A DNA stretch of 64,000 nt from contig JAUCEF010000007.1 in NCBI GenBank assembly GCA_033558025.1, positions 5,456,001 through 5,520,000 on the forward strand, in the 5' to 3' direction. The notes under the pieces were generated by a model. It was given only the letters and a program-made list of their open reading frames with translations, did not search any database and was not told the DNA's origin. Shown one piece after another: positions 9,818 to 20,211 of the stretch (the first letter of the stretch is position 1; each line of letters opens with the position of its first letter). The translations under genes and the position numbers were made by a program. The DNA is from Phytophthora sp. 'mugwort' (lineage: Eukaryota; Oomycota; Peronosporomycetes; Peronosporales; Peronosporaceae).

Positions 9818-12109
9818 ATGAGCCCAAGCCCCGCCTTCTCTGAAGACCCCGACTACGCCTTCGCCATGGACGCCACGCCGCCTTCTGCCTTCCGCATCAA
9901 CAAGTTCGACGGAGCTAACTTCCACACGTGGAAGTTCAAGATGCAGATGGTGCTCGAGGAGCGCGAACTGTGGGAAGTGACAAGTGGGGAAGTGAAGCTG
10001 GAGCACTGCCAGACTGCGGCGGATCAAGCGCTCTTTCGGAAGAAGTCGCGCAAGGCGCTGGCGATGATCTGTCTCGCGATGGAGGATTCGCAGCTGCCGC
10101 TGGTTCGCTCGGCGAGTGGCGCGCATGATGCATGGTCAAGACTGGAAGGACACTTCGAGAAGAAGAGTTTGGCCAACAAGCTCTTTCTTCGTCGGCGTTT
10201 CTTCACGACGATGATGGACGAAGGTGATGATGTGCTGGAGCGCATTAACAAGATCAAGACGCTGGCGGAGCAGCTCGACGCAGTGGGCGCTCCGGTCAGC
10301 GAGGACGACTTGGTGATCACGCTTTGGGGAAGTCTGAGCGAGTCGTACCAGTTCCTGATCACGGCGTTGGAGTCGAGCGCCGACTCACTGTCGTGGGAAC
10401 CCGTGACGTCTCGGCTGCTGCATGAGGACATGAAGCGCAAGGGTCGGCAGGCGAAGAAGACTAGTGCCTGTCACTACTGTGGCGAGCACGGACATTGGAT
10501 CGCCAAGTGTCCGGTGCGAATCCGCGAGAACGCGGAGCGGCAGAGGCCGCAACGAGCGAATATCGCGCAGAGTGAAGACGACTCTGGCGACTTCCTCTTC
10601 TCGGTTGGTGGTAACACGGGTGCCTCCAAGTCGAATGGAGTGTGGCTGGTCGACTCGGGTGCGACGCAGCACATGACGTACTCGAAGGAGTACATGAAGA
10701 ACTACAAGAAGATCTCTCCGGTGGATGTGCATCTCGCGGACGACGGTGTGGTTCAGGCTGTGGGGACCGGCGACATTGTGATGTCGATGAAGACCCCGCG
10801 CGGCATGAAGAAGGGTGTACTCACGAACGTGTGGCACATTCCGAAGCTGTCGCGCAACCTGTTTTCGGTTGGTCGGTTCACTAAGGACGTCGGGCCAGTT
10901 ATCTTCGAGAGCGACGGGTGCTTCGCTGAAACGAAGAGTCTCAAGTGGAAGCTCGGCGCTCGTGAGGGCAAAGGGCTGTTCAAGCTGTGCATGACTCCGA
11001 TGATGCCTGACGAGGCCAATGCGGCAAGTTCGAAGGATCGCCAAGGGGACACCACGTCGTACCTCTGGCACCTTCGACTTGGGCACATCGGCCATGGCGG
11101 TCTAGACGCCATCGTCAAGAAGGGCTACGGTGTTAGTATCGACATGGCGTCGGTGAAGCAGTGGGAGCTGTGCGACGGATGCTCACTCGGCAAACAAACG
11201 CGAGTGAGCTACATGAAGTCGTCGCCGAACCGTGCGAAGCAAGTGCTGGAGGTGGTTCACAGCGATGTGTGCGGCCCCATGCAGACACCAACGGTTGGTG
11301 GCAAGCGCTACTTCGTCACGTTCATTGACGACAAGTCGCACTTCTGTGTGGTGTACTTGCTCCGGAACAAGTCCGAGGTGGCTGCCAAATTCGCTAAGTT
11401 TGTGGCGTTTGCTGAAACTCAGACCGGCAAGCGCGTGAAAACACTCCGGAGCGACAACGGCGGCGAGTACACTTCGGGTGAGATGGCCAAGTTCTGTGCG
11501 GACCGTGGTATCATGCAGAAGTTCACGCCGCCATACACGCCTCAGCTGAACGGAGTCGCCGAGCGCATGAACCGGACGTTGGTGGAGTGTGCGCGCTGCA
11601 TGCTCGAACATGCTGGATTGCCCAAGACGTATTGGGGTGAAGCTGTCGTGACAGCTACGTTCCTCCGTAATCGGTGTCCGACGCGTGCCATCAACCACGA
11701 CAAGTCGCCGCACCAGGTTTGGACAGGCAAGAAACCGCTGCTAGCGAACCTCAATGTGTTCGGTTGCCACGCGTACGTGCACGTGCCGAAGGAGAAGCGC
11801 ACCAAGTTTGACGCTCGGTCGGTGCACTGTCGGTTCCTGGGATACTCGGAGCATGAGAAAGCGTATCGCTTCGAAGAGATCAAGAGCGGTCGCGTGCTGG
11901 TGAGCCGCGACGCGCAGTTTATGGAAGACGTCTTCGACAGTGGGAGACGTGACTACCATCAGAGGGAGGTGGTGGTCATTCAAGATGAAGAGACGACGGA
12001 TCAAGATTCGTTGCAGTCTGATAAAGGTGTTGAAGTCTTGAAGCGAAGCTTGGACGGAGCGAAGGGAGTTCTGCACTTGGGTGCGAGGACCGGAGTGAAG
12101 ACCACTTGA
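9818..12109 (+). CDS. Copia-B1 gag-protease-integrase, truncated, frame open
   Basis: An uninterrupted frame from the ATG inside the primer site to 12018, continuing into an antisense Copia-A LTR until a stop at 12107-12109. It contains Gag (MSPSPAFSEDPDY), zinc knuckle CHYCGEHGHWIAKC near 10470-10511, protease WLVDSGATQHM near 10645, pre-integrase HLRLGHIGHGG, and a full integrase core with HSDVCGPM, LRSDNGGEY and LNGVAERMN. RT and RNase H were lost where the A LTR joins at codons DSLQS. The 30-residue tail ([12 protein letters not shown]...) is antisense LTR sequence. Through most of gag to integrase it matches the opposite-strand copy at 5893-7638, including unusual residues (LERINKIK, TLWGSL), while its 3' end matches the block-Y plus copy. 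Confidence 0.85.
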   Translation: MSPSPAFSEDPDYAFAMDATPPSAFRINKFDGANFHTWKFKMQMVLEERELWEVTSGEVKLEHCQTAADQALFRKKSRKALAMICLAMEDSQLPLVRSASGAHDAWSRLEGHFEKKSLANKLFLRRRFFTTMMDEGDDVLERINKIKTLAEQLDAVGAPVSEDDLVITLWGSLSESYQFLITALESSADSLSWEPVTSRLLHEDMKRKGRQAKKTSACHYCGEHGHWIAKCPVRIRENAERQRPQRANIAQSEDDSGDFLFSVGGNTGASKSNGVWLVDSGATQHMTYSKEYMKNYKKISPVDVHLADDGVVQAVGTGDIVMSMKTPRGMKKGVLTNVWHIPKLSRNLFSVGRFTKDVGPVIFESDGCFAETKSLKWKLGAREGKGLFKLCMTPMMPDEANAASSKDRQGDTTSYLWHLRLGHIGHGGLDAIVKKGYGVSIDMASVKQWELCDGCSLGKQTRVSYMKSSPNRAKQVLEVVHSDVCGPMQTPTVGGKRYFVTFIDDKSHFCVVYLLRNKSEVAAKFAKFVAFAETQTGKRVKTLRSDNGGEYTSGEMAKFCADRGIMQKFTPPYTPQLNGVAERMNRTLVECARCMLEHAGLPKTYWGEAVVTATFLRNRCPTRAINHDKSPHQVWTGKKPLLANLNVFGCHAYVHVPKEKRTKFDARSVHCRFLGYSEHEKAYRFEEIKSGRVLVSRDAQFMEDVFDSGRRDYHQREVVVIQDEETTDQDSLQSDKGVEVLKRSLDGAKGVLHLGARTGVKTT

Positions 12110-12499
12110 GCTGAAGAAGGAAGATTCGAAAGTGATTGATTTATCGGGGCTTACACTGATAAAGGTGTTGAAGTCTTGAAGCGAGGCTTGGGTTGAGCGG
12201 AGGGAGTTCTGCACTTGGGCGCGGGGACCGGAGTGAAGACCACTTGAGCTGAAGAAGGAAGATTCGAAAGTGATTGATTTATCGGAGCTTACACTACCTA
12301 GGCTACCACATAGATATGCAGCCCTGCATCCAATCATTTGGTGCATCCAATCACCAACACTCCGCACTCGTCCAATCATCCTACTCGTCTAATCATCGGT
12401 TGCGTAAACAACGTACCGTAAACATCGCGGGATCGTATTGGACCGGTTCGGGTTAACCGGTTACTGGTACACAGTACCAAAACCCGGCAACCCTCAATA
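12019..12499 (-). repeat. Copia-A 3' LTR with duplicated R-U5
   Basis: A 343-bp LTR (12157-12499) preceded by an extra 138-bp unit (12019-12156) that repeats its R-U5 part, from GTGTAAGC to TATCA in the LTR sense. The structure is U3, R-U5, R-U5. It joins Copia-B integrase-linker coding sequence at 12018. The same double-unit LTR occurs at 14696-15177, 49218-49698 and 51892-52373. Confidence 0.85.
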
Positions 12500-14695
12500 G
12501 TTCGGTGCGAAGGGGAGTCGTTCGGTGCACTTGCTTCTTCCAGTCCAGGTCGATGACGCACAGCGCGCGGTCTTCTCGAAGCTTCATCTTCGTCACTCGG
12601 GCGGCTCTTGCGCTTCCCTGCCTGTTTGTACTCCGTCTGGCGTGGACCATCATCGTCGATGTCGAGCGAGTCGAAGTCCAGGTCGTCGACATCTTCATCA
12701 AAAATCGGCGGTGAAAATCCAAAGGTCGATTCATCGAAGTTGACATCGCGACTGATGACCACCTGTCCCGCCTCGATGTCATAAAGTCGATACGCCTTGG
12801 ACACTTCTTCGTAACCCAGAAACAATCCGGCGCGAGCCTTGGGATCCCACTTGAGTCGCTTCTCCTTCGGAGTCAGGATGTACGTCCGACAGCCGAAAAC
12901 ACGCATGTGCTTCACACTCGGCTTGGACTTGTAGACGATCTCGAACGGAGTCTTGTGCTCGATCTTGGGTGACGGCAGGCGGTTCTTCACATAGATGGCC
13001 GTCATCGCCGCCTCAGCCCAGAAACACTTGTCCAGCTTGGCGTGATGCAACATGCTGCGGCCGATCGTGACGATAGTTCGGATGGCTCGCTCTGCCGTGC
13101 CGTTGGTCTGGTGCGCGTACGGAACCGTGGTTTGCTGCTCGATGCCTTCGTCTTCGTAGAAATCCTTGAGCGAGTTGGTCGCAAACTCACGAGCTCCGTC
13201 GTGCCGCACAAACTTGACCTTCTTGCCGAACTGCGTCTGCACCTTCATGATGTATGTCTTGATGCAGTCTTCACTCTCCGACTTGGCACGCAGACAGAAA
13301 CCCTTCATGCATCCGCTGGCTTCGTCCACGATCAGGAGCTGGTACTTGCTGCCGCCAAGCGAGTTTACCTCCATGGGTCCGCAGATGTCGAAGTGGAGCA
13401 GCTCAAATGTGTCGTAGCGACGCTTGTCACGGTTGCTTGGGAATGGTTTTTGGACCATTTTGCCTTGCTGGCAACCACGACACACACTTGGTCCACTCGA
13501 CTTGGAAGGTGCTTTCGCGTCCTTGATCATCTTGGTGTCGACCATCTTGCGAAGAACCTCGACTGGAGCGTGACCCATACGCGCGTGCAAATCGACCGTC
13601 CTTCCACTTGTCGCCGCATTTGCCGATCGCTGAGGTGTGCGAAGCCAGTAGAGTCCATCCACGAGATCCGCCGTCGCCACCACTTGATTCGAGTCCTTGC
13701 GCGAAACGTGCATCTCAGTGCCGTCAAATACCACTTGGAACTTGCCATGCTTGTTTATCTGCGGCACTGAAAGCAGATTCTTGCTCATATTTGGCACGTA
13801 AAGCGCGTTCTTGATCTCGATCTCGCGCTCGTCGCCGTTAGGCAGGACCACTCTTTCCACGATGGTCCCCACACCCTTGATGGCAGCCTTGTTGCCATCG
13901 GCCACCGAAAGTTCGCCTTCATTTCGCTCGATCAAATTGGCGAACTTGGACTTGTCGTTGCAAATATGGTGCGTGGCACCGCTGTCGACCGCCCACATCC
14001 CGGACACATTCTTGTCCGTCGAAACTCCACATTCCAGGGAAACCGCGAACGCCACTCGATCGTAGTCGTTGTCGTAGCCGTCGCTGTCGTTTCTCCACTG
14101 GATGTTGTTGGCCCCGCGTCCACGGCCGTTGCCGCCGCGTCTTGGCCTTCGGTTCTCGTCCTTCTGCTTGGTCCAGCACTTGTCAATGACATGCCCCAAT
14201 TTTCCGCAGTACGTGCATTGGCGAGGCTCACGGTCGGTGTTGAACGCCTTGGCCGCGTTCTCAGTCTTCACCGTCGCCGTCTTCTCGCCTTGTCGCTTGA
14301 TGTGCTCGTTCGTGAGCACCTTCACAACGTCTTGCGACCGCAGCTCTGCATTGCTCATCTCCAAGTTCAGCACGACGTTCTCGTAGCTCTTTTTTGGGGA
14401 GACTGCGCAGCAAGCAGATCGCCACGTTCTCGTCCTCCATCTTGGCGCCGATGCTGCTAAGCTTGGCGCTGATGTTCAGGACTTCGTTGCAATGATGCAA
14501 CACATTGCCGCCTTCCGACATCTCCATGCTGAAGAGTTGTCGCTTCAGGTAGATGCGACCAGCCTTCTGCGATCCACCGTACAGCGTCTTCAAGCGCGTC
14601 CACGCGACCCAGGCTTCCTCGCAGTCATCGACCACGTGATGGTAGTCAGCGTCCATGTGGAGCAACATCAGTCCGAAAGCGATGTTGCTCGACTT
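12500..14695 (-). pseudogene. dA element: gag-protease-integrase, no RT
   Basis: A Copia-A deletion derivative read from 14695 down. Its gag is cut at the 5' end by a plus-strand Copia-A LTR at 14696 (codons KSSNIAFG are the first left). Four extra T residues near 14391-14394 break the frame in gag (codons [10 protein letters not shown]). Below that the frame is open through the zinc knuckle (near 14178-14220), protease [12 protein letters not shown] near 13970-14000, pre-integrase and integrase core to SPSHR, then abuts the LTR at CCGAAC. The same four-base insertion is present in the block-Y copy at 49699-51891. Confidence 0.85.
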
Positions 14696-15177
14696 TATTA
14701 AGGGTTGCCGGGTTTTTGGTACTGTGTACCAGTAACCGGTTAACCCGAACCGGTCCAACACGATCCCGCGATGTTTACGGTACGTTGTTTACGCAACCGA
14801 TGATTAGACGAGTAGGATGATTGGACGAGTGCGGAGTGTTGGTGATTGGATGCACCAAATGATTGGATGCAGGGCTGCATATCTATGTGGTCGACTAGGT
14901 AGTGTAAGCTCCGATAAATCAATCACTTTCGAATCTTCCTTCTTCAGCTCAAGTGGTCTTCACTCCGGTCCCCGCGCCCAAGTGCAGAACTCCCTCCGCT
15001 CAACCCAAGCCTCGCTTCAAGACCTCAACACCTTTATCAGTGTAAGCCCCGATAAATCAATCACTTTCGAATCTTCCTTCTTCAGCTCAAGTGGTCTTCA
15101 CTCCGGTCCTCGCACCCAAGTGCAGAACTCCCTTCGCTCCGTCCAAGCTTCGCTTCAAGACTTCAACACCTTTATCA
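14696..15177 (+). repeat. Copia-A 5' LTR with duplicated R-U5
   Basis: LTR 14696-15039 followed by an extra R-U5 unit, 15040-15177 (138 bp), then the primer-binding site at 15178-15193. It is inserted in the gag of the neighbouring dA element after GACTT. The extra unit matches the reverse complement of the one at 12019-12156, including shared variants. Confidence 0.85.
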
Positions 15178-15181
15178 GGTT

Positions 15182-15457
15182 ATGAGCCCAAGCACCATGT
15201 CCTCTGCCCAAAACGTCTCGACCAAGGTCTCCATCGACAAGTTCAACGGAGACAATTACGCGACGTGGAACCGCTACATGCGTGGCGTGTTCCTGACCAA
15301 GTCGACGTGGCATGTGGTGAATCGGGAGACGACGCCAAGCTTCACGGACTCCCGGGCCAAGGACGACTACGTCAAGTCGAGCAACATCGCTTTCGGACTG
15401 ATGTTGCTCCACATGGACGCTGACTACCATCACGTGGTCGATGACTGCGAGGAATGA
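15182..15457 (+). pseudogene. Copia-A gag N-terminal fragment
   Basis: Codons 1 to 91 of Copia-A gag ([16 protein letters not shown] to DCEE), starting in the primer site. It ends where the LTR of an antisense A2 element begins: TGATAAAAGG supplies the stop. The rest of this element is missing, so only its 5' LTR and this fragment remain. The identical junction is present in block Y at 52650, so the loss predates the X/Y duplication. Confidence 0.82.
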
Positions 15458-15804
15458 TAAAAGGTATGGATCTTGGACACGAAGCTTGTACGAAGCGGAG
15501 GGAGGGACGTCGCAGACGGCGGGACCGGAGCGAAGGCACTTGAGGGGTAGAATGAAGATTCGAAAGTGATTGAATTGTTGGAGCTTACACCCTACTGTTA
15601 GAGACACGCGACCCTGCGACCTATCACCTAGTGCATCTAATCAACCATCACTCACCGGTGTTCGTCCAATCATCCTACTCGTCTAATCATCGGTGGCGTA
15701 AACAACTTACCGTAATCACCATAATCAACGTGGATTCGGATTGGACCGGTTCGGGTTAACCGGTTCACGGCTAATAACTGATACCAAACCGGTAACCGTC
15801 AATA
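15455..15804 (-). repeat. Copia-A2 3' LTR
   Basis: A 350-bp LTR of a second A subfamily. It shares the CCGGTTAACCCGAACCGG core and the GTTTACG and ATTGG motifs with A1, but R-U5 and the start of U3 differ clearly. On the right a GAGGGGGCG polypurine tract (minus strand) separates it from the A2 coding end. Confidence 0.85.
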
Positions 15805-18800
15805 CGCCCCCTCAATGCGAAGTCCCACGAATGCCGAGAGCCGCCGTCAGATCCGTATGGCGTGGTCCCGCGAGAGCCTTCGCGGGACCGCGCGACTTCT
15901 GTGATGTCCGCTAGCATCACAGAAGTCTCGCAGTACTCGAGCTTGACTTCACCGCGCTTCACTTCATCGCGGATGTGGTGGTACTTGATGTCGATGTGCT
16001 TGGCGCGACCGTGGTTTACTGGGTTCTTCGTCATCTTGATGCACGACTGGTTGTCTTCGCGGATCATGAGCTCGGGTCCAGTCTCATTAGCGGCCGCCAG
16101 AATCTCGCATAGCAGGCGATGAATCCACTTGCCCTCTTGGATCGCCAGACTGAGTGCGATGTACTCCGCCTCACTCGTAGACAGCGAAACACTTGACTGC
16201 TTCTTGCTTCCCCAGCTCACTGGTGCACCCATTAGCATGAACGTGTAGCCGGAAGTCGACTTGCGGTCCGCGAGGTCGCCAGCCCAGTCCGCGTCCGAGT
16301 ACCCGCGAAAGTCGATGTTGTCACCCGGCTTGAAGCAGATCCCATGCGTCTTGGTGCCTTGCAGGTAGCGAAAGATACGCTTGACCGCAACCCAGTGTTC
16401 TTCTTGAGGGTTCTCCATGAAGCGCGACGCATAGCCAACGGCGTACGCGATGTCCGGGCGCGTGGCAGTCATCAAGTGCATCAGAGCACCAACAGCTTCG
16501 CGAAACGGAGCGTTCGCCTTGGTCGCTGCGTCACTTGAAATCAGTCGAGTGCTTATGTCGACGGGACTCACCACGGCCTTGCACTCGTCCATACCAAAAC
16601 GCTTGAGAATGTCATCCACATAGCGGCGCTGACACATCGTCACGCTGCCGTCCGGGCCGTCCACCAATTCGATCCCAAGAACGAACGCGCACTTGCCGCT
16701 GTCGGTCATCTCGAAGCGTGTCTTGAGGTCGGTCTTCGTGCGTGAGATCAGTTCGGGTGAACTTCCGGTAATCAGCACGTCATCCACGTAGACCAGCACT
16801 AGCACGCAGTGACCGTCAACGATCTTGATGTAGAGGCACGGGTCGAACGCCGATACTTGAAAGCCGATGGAGCACACGAACTCGTCGAAGGTCTCGTTCC
16901 ACACGCGCGAAGCTTGCTTGAGACCGTAGATCGCCTTGACCAGTTCCAGGCAGTCGAAGTCATCGTCCAGCTCGACCCCTTCTGGCACCACGCAGTACAC
17001 GACTTCCTTCATGACGCCGTACAGGAAAGCTGTCACCACGTCGAGTTGGTCGAGGGGCCAGCCAAAATACTTGGCAATCGCGATGATCATGCGCAGCGTC
17101 ACGTACTTGACCACGGGCGAGAACGTCTCGGTGTAGTCGATGCCGTACTTCTGCTTGAACCCCTTGGCCACGAGGCGCGCCTTGTATTTCTCGATCGATC
17201 CGTCGGCTTTGCGCTTTATCTTGAACACCCACTTGGTACCGATGGCGCGTTGTCCGCTAGGCAACTTGGCAGCACGAAACACACCACGAAGTCGCATCGA
17301 CTTTAACTCAGCACGAATCGCCTTGCGCCAGTGCAGTTGGTCCGGGCCGTTGACCGCTTCTTGGAATGTCGACGGCTCCGATAAGTCCACGGCTGCTTCG
17401 ACGGCACTGGCACTTGCACGCCAAAACACAGATGGAGTCGATTCTTCATCTTGGTCTCCAGACTTTTCTTCTTCATCTGCGTCTGTTCGGTGCGAAGGGG
17501 AGTCGTTCGGTGCACTTGCTTCTTCCAGTCCAGGTCGATGACGCACAGCGCGCGGTCTTCTCGAAGCTTCATCTTCGTCACTCGGGCGGCTCTTGCGCTT
17601 CCCTGCCTGTTTGTACTCCGTCTGGCGCGGACCATCATCGTCGATGTCGAGCGAGTCGAAGTCCAGGTCGTCGACATCTTCATCAGAAATCGACGGTGAA
17701 AGTCCAAAGGTCGATTCATCGAAGTTGACATCGCGACTGATGACCACCTGCCCCGCCTCGATGTCATAAAGTCGATACGCCTTGGACACTTCTTCGTAAC
17801 CCAGAAACAATCCGGCGCGAGCCTTGGGATCCCACTTGAGTCGCTTCTCCTTCGGAGTCAGGATGTACGTCCGACAGCCGAAAACACGCATGTGCTTCAC
17901 ACTCGGCTTGGACTTGTAGACGATCTCGAACGGAGTCTTGTGCTCGATCTTGGGTGACGGCAGGCGGTTCTTCACATAGATGGCCGTCATCGCCGCCTCA
18001 GCCCAGAAACACTTGTCCAGCTTGGCGTGATGCAACATGCTGCGGCCGATCGTGACGATAGTTCGGATGGCTCCCTCTGCCGTGCCGTTGGTCTGGTGCG
18101 CGTACGGAACCGTGGTTTGCTGCTCGATGCCTTCGTCTTCGTAGAAGTCGTTGAGCGAGTTAGTCGCAAACTCACGAGCTCCGTCGTGCCGCACAAACTT
18201 GACCTTCTTGCCGAACTGCGTCTGCACCTTCATGATGTATGTCTTGATGCAGTCTTCACTCTCCGACTTGGCACGCAGACAGAAACCCTTCATGCATCCG
18301 CTGGCTTCGTCCACGATCAGGAGCTGGTACTTGCTGCCGCCAAGCGAGTTTACCTCCATGGGTCCGCAGATGTCGAAGTGGAGCAGCTCAAATGTGTCGT
18401 AGCGACGCTTGTCACGGTTGCTTGGGAATGGTTTTTGGACCATTTTGCCTTGCTGGCAACCACGACACACACTTGGTCCACTCGACTTGGAAGGTGCTTT
18501 CGCGTCCTTGATCATCTTGGTGTCGACCATCTTGCGAAGAACCTCGACTGGAGCGTGACCCATACGCGCGTGCAAATCGACCGTCCTTCCACTTGTCGCC
18601 GCATTTGCCGATCGCTGAGGTGTGCGAAGCCAGTAGAGTCCATCCACGAGATCCGCCGTCGCCACCACTTGATTCGAGTCCTTGCGCGAAACGTGCATCT
18701 CAGTGCCGTCAAATATCACTTGGAACTTGCCATGCTTGTTTATCTGCGGCACTGAAAGCAGATTCTTGCTCATATTTGGCACGTAAAGCGCGTTCTTGAT

Positions 18801-19868
18801 CTCGATCTCGCGCTCGTCGCCGTTAGGCAGGACCACTCTTTCCACGATGGTCCCCACACCCTTGATGGCAGCCTTGTTGCCATCGGCCACCGAAAGTTCG
18901 CCTTCATTTCGCTCGATCAAATTGGCGAACTTGGACTTGTCGTTGCAAATATGGTGCGTGGCACCGCTGTCGACCGCCCACATCCCGGACACATTCTTGT
19001 CCGTCGAAACTCCACATTCCAGGGAAACCGCGAACGCCACTCGATCGTAGTCGTTGTCGTAGCCGTCGCTGTCGTTTCTCCACTGGATGTTGTTGGCCCC
19101 GCGTCCACGGCCGTTGCCGCCGCGTCTTGGCCTTCGGTTCTCGTCCTTCTGCTTGGTCCAGCACTTGTTAATGATGTGCCCCTATTTCCCGCAGTACATG
19201 CATTGGCGAGGCTCACGGTCGGTGTTGAACGCATTGGCCGCGTTCTCAGTCTTCACCGTCGCCGTCTTCTCGCCTTGTCGCTTGATGTGCTCGTTCGTGA
19301 GCACCTTCACAACGTCTTGCGACCGCAGCTCTGCATTGCTCATCTCCAAGTTCAGCACGACGTTCTCGTAGCTCTTGGGGAGGCTGCGCAACAAGCAGAT
19401 CGCCACATCCTCGTCCTCCATCTTGGCACCGATGCTGCTGAGCTTGGCGCTGATGTTGAGGACCTCGTTGCAATGATGCAACACATTGCCGCCTTCCGAC
19501 ATCTCCATGCTGAAGAGTTGGCGCTTCAGGTAGATGCGTCCAGCCTTCTGCGAACCACCGTACAGCGTCTTCAGGCGCGACCAGGCAACCCACGCTTCCT
19601 CGCTGTCGTCGACCACATGGTGGTAGTCCGCGTCCATGTGGAGCAGCATCAGTCCGAAAGCGATGTTGCTCAACTTGACGTAGTCGTCCTTGGCCCGGGA
19701 GTCCGTGAAGCTTGGCGTCGTCTCCCGGTTCACGACATGCCACGTCGACTTGGTCAGGAACACGCCACGCATGTAGCGGTTCCACGTCGCGTAGTTGTCC
19801 CCGATGAACTTGTCAATGGAGACCTTGGTCGAGGCGTCTTGGGCAGAGGACATGGTGCTTGGGCTCAT
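15805..19868 (-). pseudogene. Copia-A2 gag-pol, one stop and one rearranged C-terminus
   Basis: A nearly complete A2 polyprotein read from the ATG at 19866-19868 in the primer site (19857-19872). Gag is open to the zinc knuckle, where TTG (Leu) became TAG at 19182-19184 within CMYCGK-GHIINKC. The same frame then stays open for more than 1,080 codons: protease [12 protein letters not shown] near 18960, pre-integrase, integrase D-D35-E, RT with [13 protein letters not shown] near 17030-17060 and YVDD near 16783, and RNase H ([25 protein letters not shown]). Near 15881-15905 a snap-back insertion (net +16 bp) shifts the last codons after VMLADI. An active parent is implied, but this copy cannot make full-length protein without readthrough. 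Confidence 0.88.
15864..15927. other. Two adjacent perfect hairpins from a templated insertion
   Basis: Arms 15864-15872 and 15881-15889 (GGTCCCGCG and its complement) and arms 15894-15906 and 15915-15927 (GACTTCTGTGATG and its complement). The block-Y copy at 53059-53108 has TCATGA in place of the 22 bases CGGGACCGCGCG...TGTGA, and so lacks both hairpins. Confidence 0.9.
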
Positions 19869-19872
19869 AACC

Positions 19873-20211
19873 TGATAAAAGGTATGGATCTTGGACACGA
19901 AGCTTGTACGAAGCGGAGGGAGGGACGTCGCAGACGGCGGGACCGGAGCGAAGGCACTTGAGGGGTAGAATGAAGATTCGAAAGTGATTGAATTGTTGGA
20001 GCTTACACCCTACTGTTATAGACACGCGACCCTGCGTCCTATCACCTAGTGCATCTAATCAACCATCACTCACCGGTGTTCGTCCAATCATCCTACTCGT
20101 CTAATCATCGGTGGCGTAAACAACATACCGTAAACATCGCGGGATCGTGTTGGACCGGTTCGGGTTAACCGGTTACTGGTACACAGTACCAAAACCCGGC
20201 AACCCTCAATA
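19873..20211 (-). repeat. Chimeric A2/A1 LTR shared by two elements
   Basis: A 339-bp LTR. The part next to the left element (R-U5 and adjoining U3, 19873 to about 20113) is A2 type, matching 15455-15804. The part next to the right element (about 20125-20211) is A1 type, matching the LTRs at 53533 and 57928. It is both the 5' LTR of the A2 element on the left and the 3' LTR of the A1 fragment on the right. Confidence 0.88.

Larger units (their letters stand above)
1..16350. repeat. Segmental duplication, copy X
   Basis: The order of elements, junctions and many private lesions match 37042-53532. Offset is 37,041 at the left end (LTR 946 and LTR 37987), 37,039 at LTR 3306, and about 37,199 after the B arms (12019 and 49218), where Y carries extra gag sequence. 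The paralogy continues past 16350 in X and past the A1 insertion in Y for some 700 bp before the copies diverge. Confidence 0.88.

Noticed and set aside
9818..12109. Gene fusion giving a novel C-terminal tail ([12 protein letters not shown]...)
   Set aside because: The tail is the antisense of a Copia-A LTR that the truncated frame runs into. The same tail occurs at 49218-49308 and, with changes, at 58231-58270, always at LTR junctions.
12019..15177. The inverted double-unit LTRs at 12019-12499 and 14696-15177 as the two ends of one inverted element
   Set aside because: The gag fragments next to them overlap (codons about 62-91 are present in both) and are not complementary, so a simple inversion of one element does not fit. 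Insertion of one A element into another is simpler.
14817..15185. Open frames inside the LTRs ([14 protein letters not shown]... and [12 protein letters not shown]...)
   Set aside because: They are non-coding LTR sequence that happens to stay open. They recur wherever the LTR recurs and show no protein family features.
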